Assembly (NCBI RefSeq): GCF_900106525.1
Contig: NZ_FNOG01000002.1
Span: 597,563 to 661,562, forward strand
Direction of reading: 5' to 3'
Length of the DNA: 64,000 bases
DNA from: Lysobacter enzymogenes
GTDB lineage: Bacteria > Pseudomonadota > Gammaproteobacteria > Xanthomonadales > Xanthomonadaceae
Position numbers and translations under genes: made by a program. Below are positions 24,949 to 33,651 of the stretch, one piece after another (position 1 is the stretch's first letter; every line of letters starts with the position of its first letter). Below the pieces are notes generated by a model. It was not told the origin of the DNA. It saw nothing but the letters and a program-made list of their open reading frames with translations, and did no database searches.

Positions 24949-26070
24949 TCAGCCCAGCACGCCGTCCTGCGCCTGGCCGTCGCGCACGAACGGGAACTTG
25001 ACCACGCGCACCGGCACTTCCTTGCCGCGGATGTCCACGCGCACGTTGCCGGCCGCGCCGAGCGCGATCTCGCCGGCGGGCACGCGCGCGAATGCGATCG
25101 ACTTGCCCAGGGTCGGCGAGAACGTGCCCGAGAGGATCTCGCCCTCGCCGTGCGCGGTCAGCACCTTCTGACCGTGGCGCAGCACGCCCTTCTCGTCCAT
25201 CACCAGGCCGATCATCTGCCGCGGCGCGCCGGTGGCCTTCTGCGCTTCGAGCTTGGCGCGGCCGATGAAGTCGCGGCCCTCGTCCAGCGACACGGTCCAG
25301 GCCAGCGCGGCTTCGTACGGCGAGACGGTGTCGTCCATGTCCTGGCCGTAGAGATTCATGCCCGCTTCCAGGCGCAGCGTGTCGCGCGCGCCCAGGCCGG
25401 CCGGCTTCACGCCCGCGGCGAGCAGCGCGTCCCACAGCGCCACCGCGCGGTCTTCGGGCACGATCACTTCGAAGCCGTCCTCGCCGGTGTAACCGGTGCG
25501 GGCGACGAACAGTTCGATGCCGTCGGCGGTCTGCGCCTGGCCGGCGACGAACTTGCCGAGCTTGCCGATGCGCGCGCGGTCGTCCTCGCGCAGCAGGCCG
25601 ATCAGCTTCTCGCGCGCGTTCGGGCCCTGCACCGCGATCATCGACAGCTCCGGACGCTCGGTCACGCCGACGCCGAACGCTGCGGCCTGCTGGCCGATCC
25701 ACGCCAGATCCTTGTCGCGGGTGGCGGCGTTGACCACCAGGCGGAAATAGTCTTCCTCGTGGAAGTAGACGATCAGATCGTCGATGACGCCGCCGTCGGC
25801 GTTGAGCATGCAGGTGTACAGCGCCTTGCCCGACTTTTGCAGCTTGTCGACCGAGTTGGCGACCAGGTGGCGCAGGAACTCGCGCACGCGCGCGCCGCGC
25901 AGGTCGACCACGGTCATGTGGCTGACGTCGAACATGCCGGCGTCGCGGCGCACCTGGTGGTGTTCTTCGAGCTGCGAGCCGTAGCTGATCGGCATGTCCC
26001 AGCCGCCGAAGTCGACCATCTTGGCGCCGAGTGCGCGGTGGGCGTCGTTGAGGATGGTCTTCTGGCTCAT
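24949..26070 (-). CDS. gcvT: Glycine cleavage system T protein (aminomethyltransferase)
   Basis: A 373-residue tetrahydrofolate-dependent enzyme that releases ammonia from the H-protein-bound aminomethyl group and makes 5,10-methylene-THF. Signature stretches are [49 protein letters not shown] and the late [17 protein letters not shown]. The length is typical for bacterial GcvT. The ATG at 26070 gives the conserved MSQKTILND start; the frame to 26121 is not conserved. The C terminus carries an extra short tail. I looked for a glycine riboswitch upstream and saw none. Confidence 0.97.
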   Translation of the reverse strand: MSQKTILNDAHRALGAKMVDFGGWDMPISYGSQLEEHHQVRRDAGMFDVSHMTVVDLRGARVREFLRHLVANSVDKLQKSGKALYTCMLNADGGVIDDLIVYFHEEDYFRLVVNAATRDKDLAWIGQQAAAFGVGVTERPELSMIAVQGPNAREKLIGLLREDDRARIGKLGKFVAGQAQTADGIELFVARTGYTGEDGFEVIVPEDRAVALWDALLAAGVKPAGLGARDTLRLEAGMNLYGQDMDDTVSPYEAALAWTVSLDEGRDFIGRAKLEAQKATGAPRQMIGLVMDEKGVLRHGQKVLTAHGEGEILSGTFSPTLGKSIAFARVPAGEIALGAAGNVRVDIRGKEVPVRVVKFPFVRDGQAQDGVLG

Positions 26071-26163
26071 GGGCGCGGCCTGCTCTGCTGGTGGGGGTGG
26101 GAGCCGGCGATTATCCCTCATGCGCGCGGCGTGCGGGTTTGCCGGATTTCGGTACCCCGGCGA

Positions 26164-26318
26164 ATGGTGGGAGCGGCTTCAAGTATTGCCGGTGCGCTGG
26201 ATGCGGGTTCGGGGCAGCGGATACCAAAGCGTCGGGGCTGAAGCCCCTCCCACAAAAGCGCGAAGGGCTTCGTCCCAGGCTGCTGTTGTGGGAGGGGCTT
26301 TAGCCCCGACGCTTTCGT
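26164..26318. repeat. REP-like repeat cluster, family B
   Basis: A degenerate copy near 26167-26185 followed by an inverted pair (26227-26255 and 26286-26316) containing GTCGGGGCTGAAGCCCCTCC and GGGAGGGGCTTTAGCCCC. Fills the spacer between gcvT and the gene at 26350. Confidence 0.85.
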
Positions 26319-26349
26319 ACCCGATGCGGCAACGCTACCGAAACCCGCC

Positions 26350-27090
26350 TCACTCCCCGTCGGGCCCTTCGTTGTAGCACTGCACCTCGGCGGTCTTGAT
26401 CTCGACGAACTTGCCCTTGCCGCGATCCAGCCGCACCGCCCAGCGCACCGCGTCGAAGGTCTCGCGCGCGGCGGCGTTCTCGACCAGGGTGTCGACGATG
26501 GCGATCACGCCGGGATCGCCGGCGCCGTCGAACAGGCAGGTGGAAATCGACACGCGCTCGCCGCGCTGCAGCCTGGGATAGGCGACCACGTCGGTGATCT
26601 TCCAGCGCGCCTCGTTGCCGGCGCGGCCGACCAGTTCGGCGGCGTAGAGCAGTTGCGAACGGTCTTCGCTGTCGTCGATGGTGCCGATGCTGCGCGCGCA
26701 GATCTGCTCGGCGCTGCGGCCGCTGCCGACGCAGCCGCCGGTGTTGGAGCGGTAGCCGTCCGGATACGGCGGCACCACCCGGCCGATCCAGTCGCGCATC
26801 GCGGTCTTGCCGTCGTCGCGCACCGCCGGCGGGCGGCCGAGGATCGGGCCGCTCGGCGTCGCCGCGCCGCTCGGCGCGGGCGCGGCTTGCGCCGGCTTAG
26901 CCGGCGCGGGCCCGTTCTGCGCGAGCTTGGCCGCGGTCGGCGCACTGGCGGCCGACGCGCGCGTGGCGGCCGGCGTGGTCGGGCCGCCCTGCGCGGCCAG
27001 GCACAAGCCCAGCGCGCACGCGCCCAACGCGGTCGACGCGCGCCGGCGCGCCGAGGCGGACGACCAGGGCTTGGCGCAGCGGGCGTTCAC
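26350..27090 (-). CDS. Exported protein of unknown function
   Basis: A 246-residue protein with an N-terminal export signal (ALGACALGLCLAAQGG) and an Ala/Pro-rich linker of about 60 residues, followed by a compact domain of about 150 residues with four cysteines (GGCVGSGRS, QICARSIG, ISTCLFDG, EVQCYNEG), which could form disulfides in the periplasm. No family recognised. It begins three bases after the NfeD stop, so it is the third gene of an SPFH-NfeD operon and may work in the same membrane process. Confidence 0.75.
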   Translation of the reverse strand: MNARCAKPWSSASARRRASTALGACALGLCLAAQGGPTTPAATRASAASAPTAAKLAQNGPAPAKPAQAAPAPSGAATPSGPILGRPPAVRDDGKTAMRDWIGRVVPPYPDGYRSNTGGCVGSGRSAEQICARSIGTIDDSEDRSQLLYAAELVGRAGNEARWKITDVVAYPRLQRGERVSISTCLFDGAGDPGVIAIVDTLVENAAARETFDAVRWAVRLDRGKGKFVEIKTAEVQCYNEGPDGE

Positions 27091-27093
27091 CGC

Positions 27094-27534
27094 TCAGCCC
27101 GCCGCTTCCACATGCAGCAACATCGCGTCGGCGCCGACCACGCGCACCATCGCGCCGGCCGGCAGCTCCGGGCCGCTGACGTCCCAGAACGCATCGGCGA
27201 TCTGCACCCGCCCGCGGCCGGCGACGATGCCGCGCTCCAACGGCACCACCCGCCCGATCAACTGCTCGGCGCGACGGTTCAGCAGCGGCCGGTCGCTGGC
27301 CGGCTCGCGCTTGCGGAACCAGGTGCGGTAGACCTGGATCGAAACGAAGCTCAACACCACGAACGCGGCCACCTGGGCCAGCACGGTGAGTCCGGGAAAG
27401 GCGAACACCAGCACGAACACCGCCGCCGCAGCCAGGCCGAGCCAGAGCATGAACGCGCCCGGCGCCATCGCCTCGGCTGCGAACAGCAGCAGCGCCAACG
27501 CCGCCCAGGCCACGGTCGGCCAGTTCCAGCTCAT
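27094..27534 (-). CDS. NfeD family membrane protein
   Basis: A 146-residue short-type NfeD protein: two to three N-terminal helices (AALALLLFAAEAMAPGAFMLWLGLA, with the MAPG turn typical of the family), then a soluble OB-fold domain (LIGRVVPLERGIVAGRGRVQIADAFWDVSGPELPAG, cited here only by its ends LIGRVV and ELPAGAMVRVVG). NfeD proteins pair with SPFH/stomatin proteins in membrane microdomains. The gene starts one base after the SPFH stop codon, so co-translation is likely. Confidence 0.92.
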   Translation of the reverse strand: MSWNWPTVAWAALALLLFAAEAMAPGAFMLWLGLAAAAVFVLVFAFPGLTVLAQVAAFVVLSFVSIQVYRTWFRKREPASDRPLLNRRAEQLIGRVVPLERGIVAGRGRVQIADAFWDVSGPELPAGAMVRVVGADAMLLHVEAAG

Positions 27535-27535
27535 G

Positions 27536-28486
27536 TCATGCCCCGCTGCGCGGCGGCCGCGCGCCGTGCGCGGCCTGCTGGGCCATCGCGTCCTTGGCCA
27601 GCTCGGCGATGCCGGCGATCGAGCCGATCACCCCGGACGAATCCATCGGCATCATCACGAACTTCTGGTTCGGCGCTTCGGCCAGGGCCTTGAACGCCTC
27701 GATGTATTTCTGCGCGACGAAGTAATTGATCGCCTGCACGTTGCCGGCGGCGATCGCGTCGGAGACCAACTGGGTGGCCTTGGCCTCGGCCTCGGCCAGA
27801 CGCTCGCGCGCCTCGGCCTCGCGGTACGCGGCCTCGCGCTTGCCTTCGGCTTCCAGGATCGCGGCCTGCTTGTCGCCTTCGGCGCGCAGGATTTCCGACT
27901 GGCGATGGCCTTCGGCTTCGAGGATGTTGGCGCGCTTCTCGCGCTCGGCCTTCATCTGCCGGGCCATCGAATCGACCAGGTCGCGCGGCGGCTGGATGTC
28001 CTTGAGCTCGATGCGGTTGACCTTCAGCCCCCACGGATGGGTGGCCGCGTCCACCGCGTTGAGCACCTTGGTGTTGATCTCGTCGCGCTTGGACAGCGAT
28101 TCGTCCAGGTCCATCGAACCGATCGCGGTGCGGATGTTGGTCATGACCAAATTGAGGATCGCAACTTCCAGCTGAGCCACCTCATACGCCGCCTTGGCCG
28201 CGTCCTGCACCTGGAAGAACACGATGCCGTCGACCTTGACCACCGCGTTGTCCTTGGTGATCACGTCCTGGCTGGGCACCTCCAACACCTGTTCCATCAT
28301 GTTGATCTTGCGGCCGACGCCGTAGATCACCGGGACCAGGAAGTGCAGGCCGGGGTCCATGGTGTGGGTGTAGCGGCCGAAGCGCTCGACCGTCCACTGG
28401 TAGCCCTGCGGGACCATGCGCACGGTCTTGAACAGCAGCACGACGCCGGCGAACACCAGCACCAACGCGAGAAAGCTGGCTCCCAT
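27536..28486 (-). CDS. SPFH/Band 7 (stomatin/QmcA-like) protein
   Basis: A 316-residue stomatin-like scaffold. One N-terminal membrane helix (FLALVLVFAGVVLLFKTVRM) is followed by the SPFH domain (VPQGYQWTVERFGRYTHTMDPG, given by ends VPQGYQ and TMDPG; then INMMEQVLEVPSQDVITKDN) and a long coiled coil with EAEGHRQSEILRAEGDKQAA heptads. Such proteins form oligomeric rings at the membrane and control proteases or local lipid organisation. Partnered with NfeD directly downstream. Length and layout match QmcA/YbbK. Divergent from the sigma factor gene. Confidence 0.93.
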   Translation of the reverse strand: MGASFLALVLVFAGVVLLFKTVRMVPQGYQWTVERFGRYTHTMDPGLHFLVPVIYGVGRKINMMEQVLEVPSQDVITKDNAVVKVDGIVFFQVQDAAKAAYEVAQLEVAILNLVMTNIRTAIGSMDLDESLSKRDEINTKVLNAVDAATHPWGLKVNRIELKDIQPPRDLVDSMARQMKAEREKRANILEAEGHRQSEILRAEGDKQAAILEAEGKREAAYREAEARERLAEAEAKATQLVSDAIAAGNVQAINYFVAQKYIEAFKALAEAPNQKFVMMPMDSSGVIGSIAGIAELAKDAMAQQAAHGARPPRSGA

Positions 28487-28578
28487 GACTCCCCTCCTTG
28501 TCCTTAGTCTTATGGGCGCAGTATAGGCCCAGGCGCCGGCTGCGACCCTTCACGCCCCTGGCGCATCCTTGCCTGGGA

Positions 28579-29199
28579 ATGCCACCCGAACCCATGCCCC
28601 TGCCGCCGCCCTCGCCCGTCGCCGACCGGCCCGTGTCGAGCTTCGCCATCGACGTGCCCGAGTCGCTGCTGGCGCGCGCGCGCGCCGGCGAGGGCGCGGC
28701 GTTCGAGCAGATCTACCGCTGGTTCGAGCGGCCGGTGTTCACCCTGGCGGTGCGCATCGCCGGCGACCGCGAGGAAGCCACCGAAGTCCTGCAGGAGACC
28801 ATGCTCAAAGTGCTCACGCGGATCGGCGACTTCCGCGGCCACCGCGACGGCAGCGGCACGCCGTTCTGGGGCTGGCTGCGCCAGATCGCTGTGAACGAGG
28901 CCCTGATGCGGCTGCGCAGCCGGCGCCGCCACGAACACGGCGACAGCGACGAAGAGCATCTGGCCGACGACCGCATCCCGCCGCCGCCGGCCGCGGCCGA
29001 CGCCGCCGCGCTCGGCCGCGCGCTGGCGCAATTGCCCGAGGCGACCCGCAGCGTGCTGTGGCTGTACCACGCCGAGGGCTACACCCATGAGGAGATCGCC
29101 GCGCTGATGCAGCGTTCGATCAGTTTTTCAAAATCGCAGCTCGCCCGCGGCAGCCGCCGCCTGCGCCAGTTGCTGGAACCGGAGCAGGCCCATGCCTGA
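28579..29199 (+). CDS. RNA polymerase ECF sigma factor
   Basis: A 206-residue sigma-70 family regulator. Region 2 reads GAAFEQIYRWFERPVFTLAV, with REEATEVLQETMLKVLTRIG contacting core polymerase and the -10 element; region 4 (LAQLPEATRSVLWLYHAEGY, THEEIAALMQRSISFSKSQL) recognises the -35. The linker between them is rich in charged residues and prolines. It is followed, with an 8-base overlap, by a membrane protein that is probably its anti-sigma factor. The ATG at 28579 is chosen because upstream sequence is not conserved; MPLPPP at 28594 is an alternative. The signal it senses is unknown. Confidence 0.92.
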   Translation: MPPEPMPLPPPSPVADRPVSSFAIDVPESLLARARAGEGAAFEQIYRWFERPVFTLAVRIAGDREEATEVLQETMLKVLTRIGDFRGHRDGSGTPFWGWLRQIAVNEALMRLRSRRRHEHGDSDEEHLADDRIPPPPAAADAAALGRALAQLPEATRSVLWLYHAEGYTHEEIAALMQRSISFSKSQLARGSRRLRQLLEPEQAHA

Positions 29200-30175
29200 T
29201 CGTCCCCCGCTCGTTCCGGGCGCGCCTGCCGCAGGCGAGCCGCCTTCGACCTGGGCCGGCGCGTTCGCCGCGGTGCCCGCCGAAACCCCGCCGGCCGACG
29301 GCTGGGCGCGCATGGTTGCGCGTTTGCCGGCCGCATCGGCCGCGACGTCGGCCGAGTTCGTCGCGCCGCAATCGGCTGCATCGAAATCGTCCGCACCGCG
29401 CGCAGCCGCAACGCCGCTGCGGCGCTGGGCGCTGGCCGCGATGCTGGCCGCGGCGCTGCCGTTGGGCCTGTGGCTGAGCCTGCGCGCGCAGCGGCCGGAC
29501 GCGGAACCCGCCGCGCCGGTTGTCGCGGCGCAATCGCACGCGACGCCGACGCCGCAGCGCGATCCCGCACCGGCCGATGGCGGCCGCTCCGCGCGAAACG
29601 AAGCCGTCGCCGCGGCCGGTACCGGCCCGTCGGTGTCCGCTTCTTCGGCGGCCACTCCTTCTGTATCCGCTCCTTCTATATCAGCGGGCCCATCGGCCTC
29701 CGATCCCGCAACGGCCGCCACCGATCGGGACAGCCAGACGCGGGTCGCGACGACAGCGCCGAAGCCGAACGACGCAACCGCACCCGTCGCCGCCGCGTCG
29801 CAACACACGGCGACGCGCACGCGACCCGCCGATGCCGGCGCATCCACCGCAGCCGCAGCCGACGCCGACACTCGCCTCGTCGCGCAACTGCGCGAACTGC
29901 AAGCCGAGTCGGCCCAGCTCGAAGCCCTGGTCGCCGTCGCGCGCGACGAGCGCGTCGCCAGCGCCTCCGCCGCGGTGATGGGCGCCGGCCTCGACCAGCG
30001 CCTGCAACTGATCGACACCGCGCTCGGCGACGCCGCGCTGCCGGCGCCCACCCGCGTCGCGCTGTGGCGCGAACGGGTCGACTCGCTGCGCTCGCTGGCC
30101 GGCATGGAAAGCACCCAACGCTGGTACGCCGCGCGCGGCGAACGCTACGACAGCGCGCTGGTACGGGTGGACTGA
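29192..30175 (+). CDS. Putative anti-sigma factor, single-pass membrane protein
   Basis: A 327-residue protein with a cytoplasmic N-terminal part of about 77 residues, one membrane helix (RRWALAAMLAAALPLGLWLS), a long Ala/Thr/Pro/Ser-rich periplasmic linker, and a C-terminal helical segment (TRLVAQLRELQAESAQLEAL) likely to coil. The gene overlaps the sigma gene by eight bases and shares its transcript. Topology and position are those of an anti-sigma factor, but I see no zinc-binding HxxxCxxC motif, so the assignment rests on context. WxxMVxRLP-like sequence near residue 42 may be the sigma-binding segment. Confidence 0.68.
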   Translation: MPDRPPLVPGAPAAGEPPSTWAGAFAAVPAETPPADGWARMVARLPAASAATSAEFVAPQSAASKSSAPRAAATPLRRWALAAMLAAALPLGLWLSLRAQRPDAEPAAPVVAAQSHATPTPQRDPAPADGGRSARNEAVAAAGTGPSVSASSAATPSVSAPSISAGPSASDPATAATDRDSQTRVATTAPKPNDATAPVAAASQHTATRTRPADAGASTAAAADADTRLVAQLRELQAESAQLEALVAVARDERVASASAAVMGAGLDQRLQLIDTALGDAALPAPTRVALWRERVDSLRSLAGMESTQRWYAARGERYDSALVRVD

Positions 30176-30238
30176 GCGCGCCGCCGCCCCACCGATCATC
30201 GCCACGAACTATCGCCACGACTTTCACTGGAGACCGCC

Positions 30239-31600
30239 ATGTCGTCCCGCTTCCTGCTTCCCGCCCTGCTCGCCGCCGCGATCGGCGGCGCGCTCGCGGT
30301 TCCCGCCGCGGCCGGCGCGACCGATGCCGTCGCGACCCCAGCCGTCCCGGCGCCGGCCGAACCGGCCCGGCTCGAATTCGTGCCGGCCCTGCCGGCGCCG
30401 CACGCAGTCCCCGCATATTTCATCCGCACCGACACAGCGGCCGTCCCGGCCCAGGCCATCCCGGCCGGCGTCGCGCCGCACCAAACCCGAGCCTATTTCT
30501 TCGCCGACACCGACACCGCGCCGCGCTTGCTGGCGCAGGCGCGGCCGATGGTGGTGGAGATGCGCCGCCCCGCCTATCCCATCGGCGCCCTGCCCGAGCC
30601 CTCGCAGTTCGGCCCGGTGCTGATCAGCGACGACCTGCGCGGCCCGCAGCTCGGGGTGATCCTGGCTCCGGACGAGCGCAGCGGCGTGGCCATCCTCGCA
30701 GTCACCCCGGGCAGCGCTGCGGCCCGCGCCGGCCTGCGCAGCGGCGACCGCCTGCTCGCGGTCGACGAACGCAAGCTCGCCGGCAAGAACGGCGAAGCGC
30801 GCCTGGGCGAAGCGCGCGAGCGGATCGCCAAGCTCGAAGCCGGCAAGCCGGTGCGCATCCGCTACCAGCGCGAGCAGCGCGAGGCCACGGTCGAACTCGC
30901 GCCGCAGGTCGGCGAGCGGATCATGGTCTACCGCAATCCCGACGGCAGCGAATACGTCACCAATCGGTACGCGCGCACCGTCGTCATCGATTCGGTGCCC
31001 GCCGCCGGCATCGCGGTCGCGCCGGGCCTGCGCACCGAGATCCACCGCATCGGCCCGGACCTGGACTGCGCCGGCAAGGACAAGGGCAAGGCCCGGCATC
31101 CGGCCTGCAGCATGCCGCTGATCAGCGAGGCGCTGCGCTGGAACGGCCTCAACCTGGCCACGGTCGAGCCCAAGCTCGGCCGCTACTTCGGCGCCCAGCG
31201 CGGCGTGCTGGTGCTCAGCGCGCCGGCCGGGCTCAAGGGGCTGGAAGCCGGCGACGTGATCCAGAGCGTCGACGGCCGCGCGGTCGACACCCCGCGCCAG
31301 ACCATGGACGCCTTGCGCGACAAGCCCGAAGGCGCGCAGGTCGAGATCGGTTATCTGCGCGACCGCAACAGCGCCAAGCTCAAGCTCAGCGTGCCCAAGG
31401 CAGTGGCTTGGGTGCCGCCCGCGCCTCCGCCTCCGCCGCCGGCACCGCCTGCACCGCCCGCGCCGCCGGCCGCACCCGCAGCGCCGGTCCCGCCTCCTCC
31501 GCCTCCGCCCCCGCCGCCGCCGAAGGGCCGGCCCGCGGCCGCGCTGCCGGCGCCGCCGATGCCACCGATCCAAGCCGTGCCCGCCGAACCGATCGTCTGA
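30239..31600 (+). CDS. Exported protein with two PDZ domains and a proline-rich tail
   Basis: A 453-residue exported protein: signal peptide (LLPALLAAAIGGALAVPAAAG), PDZ 1 (about residues 135-220, LGVILAPDERSGVAILAVTPG then AGLRSGDRLLAVDE), a middle domain with a cysteine pair (LDCAGK...HPACSM), PDZ 2 (about 312-385, GLKGLEAGDVIQSVDGRAVD) and a Pro/Ala tail (392-440). There is no serine-protease domain, so it is not a DegP-type enzyme; it likely binds C-termini or linkers of other envelope proteins. It lies 63 bases after the putative anti-sigma gene and is probably in the same operon, possibly as a sensor for that pathway. Confidence 0.8.
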   Translation: MSSRFLLPALLAAAIGGALAVPAAAGATDAVATPAVPAPAEPARLEFVPALPAPHAVPAYFIRTDTAAVPAQAIPAGVAPHQTRAYFFADTDTAPRLLAQARPMVVEMRRPAYPIGALPEPSQFGPVLISDDLRGPQLGVILAPDERSGVAILAVTPGSAAARAGLRSGDRLLAVDERKLAGKNGEARLGEARERIAKLEAGKPVRIRYQREQREATVELAPQVGERIMVYRNPDGSEYVTNRYARTVVIDSVPAAGIAVAPGLRTEIHRIGPDLDCAGKDKGKARHPACSMPLISEALRWNGLNLATVEPKLGRYFGAQRGVLVLSAPAGLKGLEAGDVIQSVDGRAVDTPRQTMDALRDKPEGAQVEIGYLRDRNSAKLKLSVPKAVAWVPPAPPPPPPAPPAPPAPPAAPAAPVPPPPPPPPPPPKGRPAAALPAPPMPPIQAVPAEPIV

Positions 31601-31683
31601 GCGCGCAGTGTTCCCCTAGTCGGGCCGGCGGCGACACGCACCGGCCCGGCTCTTTTCATCAGCGTCGAACGCACCGAAGTCTC

Positions 31684-31979
31684 CCTGTAGGAGCGGCGCG
31701 AGCCGCGACCGCGCAGCGTCCGGTCGCGCCGAATGCAGAGCGGCCGGCGACGCGGGCGTAGTGGGTTTCGTCGTAGCCGCGGTGGCGCGGTCGCGGCTTG
31801 CGCCGCTCCTACAAGGGGCGTCCGCTACGGCGCAGTCGATGCGAAAGGAATCGCCGCCAACAAAGACGCGGGCGTAGTGGGCTTCGTCGTAGCCGCGGTG
31901 GCGCGGTCGCGGCTTGCGCCGCTCCTACAGGGGGCGTCCGCTGCGGCGCAGTCGATGAAGAAGGAATCGCGGCCAACAA
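31684..31979. repeat. Tandem 115-bp duplication carrying family-A REP-like units
   Basis: One inverted family-A copy (31684-31713) is followed by two direct 115-bp units (31750-31864 and 31865-31979), each beginning GACGCGGGCGTAGTGGG and each holding a REP-like core (31786-31815, 31901-31932). The units differ at only a few positions. They fill the 470-bp convergent spacer between the PDZ gene and DUF6607. Confidence 0.9.
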
Positions 31980-32003
31980 AAAGGCCGGGCATCCTGCCCG
32001 GCC
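31978..32003 (-). terminator. Rho-independent terminator of the heme operon
   Basis: On the minus strand, a 9-bp stem (GGCCGGGCA, three-base loop, TGCCCGGCC) followed by five T, 68 bases beyond the DUF6607 stop. Confidence 0.88.
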
Positions 32004-32071
32004 GGTTCCGATCATCGCTCCGACACCCGCGCTCCTTCGCAGGCCCGCGCCGGAAACTCTCGCGCCGCGGC

Positions 32072-33028
32072 TTACTCGGCCGGCGCCGCGGTCACCCACT
32101 TGGCGAACACCTGGTCGATGTCCTTGTCGGCGACCTTCTTGCCCTCTTCCAGCTTGCCGGCCTGTTCGAACAGCGGAATGATCATCGCCATGCCGTCGAT
32201 CTTGGTCTTCAGCCGGACGCCCGGCGCCTTGCCGAGATAACCGTCCCAGCGCTCGCGCACCTTGGCCCAGAAGCCGCGGGTCGCGTCCCAGTATTTGTAG
32301 GCCGGCTTGAAGTCGACTTCCTTGGTCTTGACGTAATCGTTGAAGCCGAACTCGCGCGCCAGCGGCTCCTGGCTGCCGTCGGGCTTGCGCAGCACCTTGG
32401 TGTTGAACTGCTCGTGGGTCCAGCCGTTCGGGGTCAGGGTGTGGCGGTTGATCGCGACGATGGCGTTGTAGTCGCTGCGCTTGGTGTATTCGCGCCGCGG
32501 CAGCGGACGCCAGCTCGGATCGCTGGTCCAGGTGGCGTGGCCGTCGCGGTAGTCCCAGCGGCCGGTGCCGCAGTAGCGCGGCGCGTCGCTGACCTCGTAC
32601 ACGCACTGGGTCCAGGCGCCGCGGTTGAGTTCGGCCGGAATTTTGCGCACGTGCCAGGTCTGGTCGGCGCTGAACTCGAAGCGCTGCGGCGCCTCGAAGC
32701 TCCAATCCTGGCGCCAGTGCTTGGTCACGTGGCCGCTCTTGCCGTCGACCAGGATGTGCTGCAGCACCACCTTGGTCGGGGTGTCCTCGACCACGATCAC
32801 GGTCTCGTTGCCGCCGCTGCGCATCGCCGGCGCGCGCTCGTAGCCGGGCTTGAGCAGCACGGTTTCGTCGAAGGCGAAATCGACGATGTACTCGCCCTGC
32901 ATGGCCAGGATCGAGGCGCGGTCGCGGGCGATGTCGGCGGACTGGGCCAGCGCCGAGGTGCTGCACAGCAGGCCGGTGGAAAGCAGGCAGGAGGCCAGCA
33001 CGCTGGCGCGGAAGTGACGAAGGTTCAT
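32072..33028 (-). CDS. DUF6607 family exported protein (heme operon)
   Basis: A 318-residue exported protein with a signal peptide (ASVLASCLLSTGLLCSTSALAQS). The mature domain has many aromatic residues and conserved-looking blocks EYIVDFAFDETVLLKPGYER, WRPLPRREYTKRSDYNAIVA and PNGWTHEQFNTKVLR, matching what I recall of DUF6607, a family of unknown function found beside heme receptors in Xanthomonadaceae. The ATG at 33028 starts the signal peptide; the frame to 33544 is antisense-like. It is the last gene of the hemP-receptor-186-aa protein operon and is closed by a strong terminator. Periplasmic heme handling is inferred from context only. Confidence 0.82.
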   Translation of the reverse strand: MNLRHFRASVLASCLLSTGLLCSTSALAQSADIARDRASILAMQGEYIVDFAFDETVLLKPGYERAPAMRSGGNETVIVVEDTPTKVVLQHILVDGKSGHVTKHWRQDWSFEAPQRFEFSADQTWHVRKIPAELNRGAWTQCVYEVSDAPRYCGTGRWDYRDGHATWTSDPSWRPLPRREYTKRSDYNAIVAINRHTLTPNGWTHEQFNTKVLRKPDGSQEPLAREFGFNDYVKTKEVDFKPAYKYWDATRGFWAKVRERWDGYLGKAPGVRLKTKIDGMAMIIPLFEQAGKLEEGKKVADKDIDQVFAKWVTAAPAE

Positions 33029-33087
33029 GGGTTCTCGATTGGCTCTTTGGCTGTAGACAAATAGATAAGGAGGGAACGCATCGGCGC

Positions 33088-33648
33088 TCAGGGCTTCGCT
33101 GCCGCCGCGGCGGCCGAGGCCAGGCAACAACAGGCGTGGGCGCGCTCGTCCAGACGCGCGCCGGCCGCGGCGGCGATCCGCCGCGCCTGCGACCGGCCCA
33201 GCGGCGACAGCGCGGCCGCTTCGGCGAGCAGCACGCAATGGCCGGCCTCGTCGCGCAGCACGCTCAGGCGCAAGACCTGCGCGCGCCAGCCGCCGCGCAG
33301 GCGGCGCAGCCAGCGCGAGGCGGCCGCCCACGCGTCGGTGCGCGCGGGTGCGGCCGCCAGCGCCGCGCAGGCGTCGTCCCAGGCGAGGAAATCGCTGTCG
33401 GCCAGCAGATACAGCCGCCAGCATTCGCGCCCGGCCGCGTCGCGGAACGACAGCGCTTCGCTCGCGCCGTCGCCCAGCCGCCGCGCCTCGCGCGCCGCCA
33501 GCCAACCGGCCAGCACGTCGCGCTGGCGCCGCGGATGCACGCACAGCACCGTCGCCACCGCTGCCAGCCGCTCCGGCGCGGGCAGCGCGGCGCGCGCGCC
33601 GGCGTGGCCGGGCAGCAGCGAGAAAACCGACGACGGCGCCGCGCGCAC
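33088..33648 (-). CDS. Small Ala/Arg-rich protein of the heme operon
   Basis: A 186-residue probably cytoplasmic protein without signal peptide or membrane helix. Recognisable features are WLAAREARRLGDGASEAL, a CWRLYLLADSDFLAWDDACA stretch and a terminal HACCCLASAAAAA with three adjacent cysteines. The likely start is the GTG at 33648, three bases after the receptor stop codon, so it is part of the receptor operon. No enzyme family is recognised; in related genomes a protein of this size occupies this position in heme-uptake loci, so a role in heme delivery or use is possible but unproven. Confidence 0.72.
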   Translation of the reverse strand: MRAAPSSVFSLLPGHAGARAALPAPERLAAVATVLCVHPRRQRDVLAGWLAAREARRLGDGASEALSFRDAAGRECWRLYLLADSDFLAWDDACAALAAAPARTDAWAAASRWLRRLRGGWRAQVLRLSVLRDEAGHCVLLAEAAALSPLGRSQARRIAAAAGARLDERAHACCCLASAAAAAAKP

Positions 33649-33651
33649 GGC

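Noticed and set aside
26071-26349. Glycine riboswitch upstream of gcvT
   Set aside because: No tandem aptamer motifs are seen; the spacer is filled with family-B REP-like repeats.
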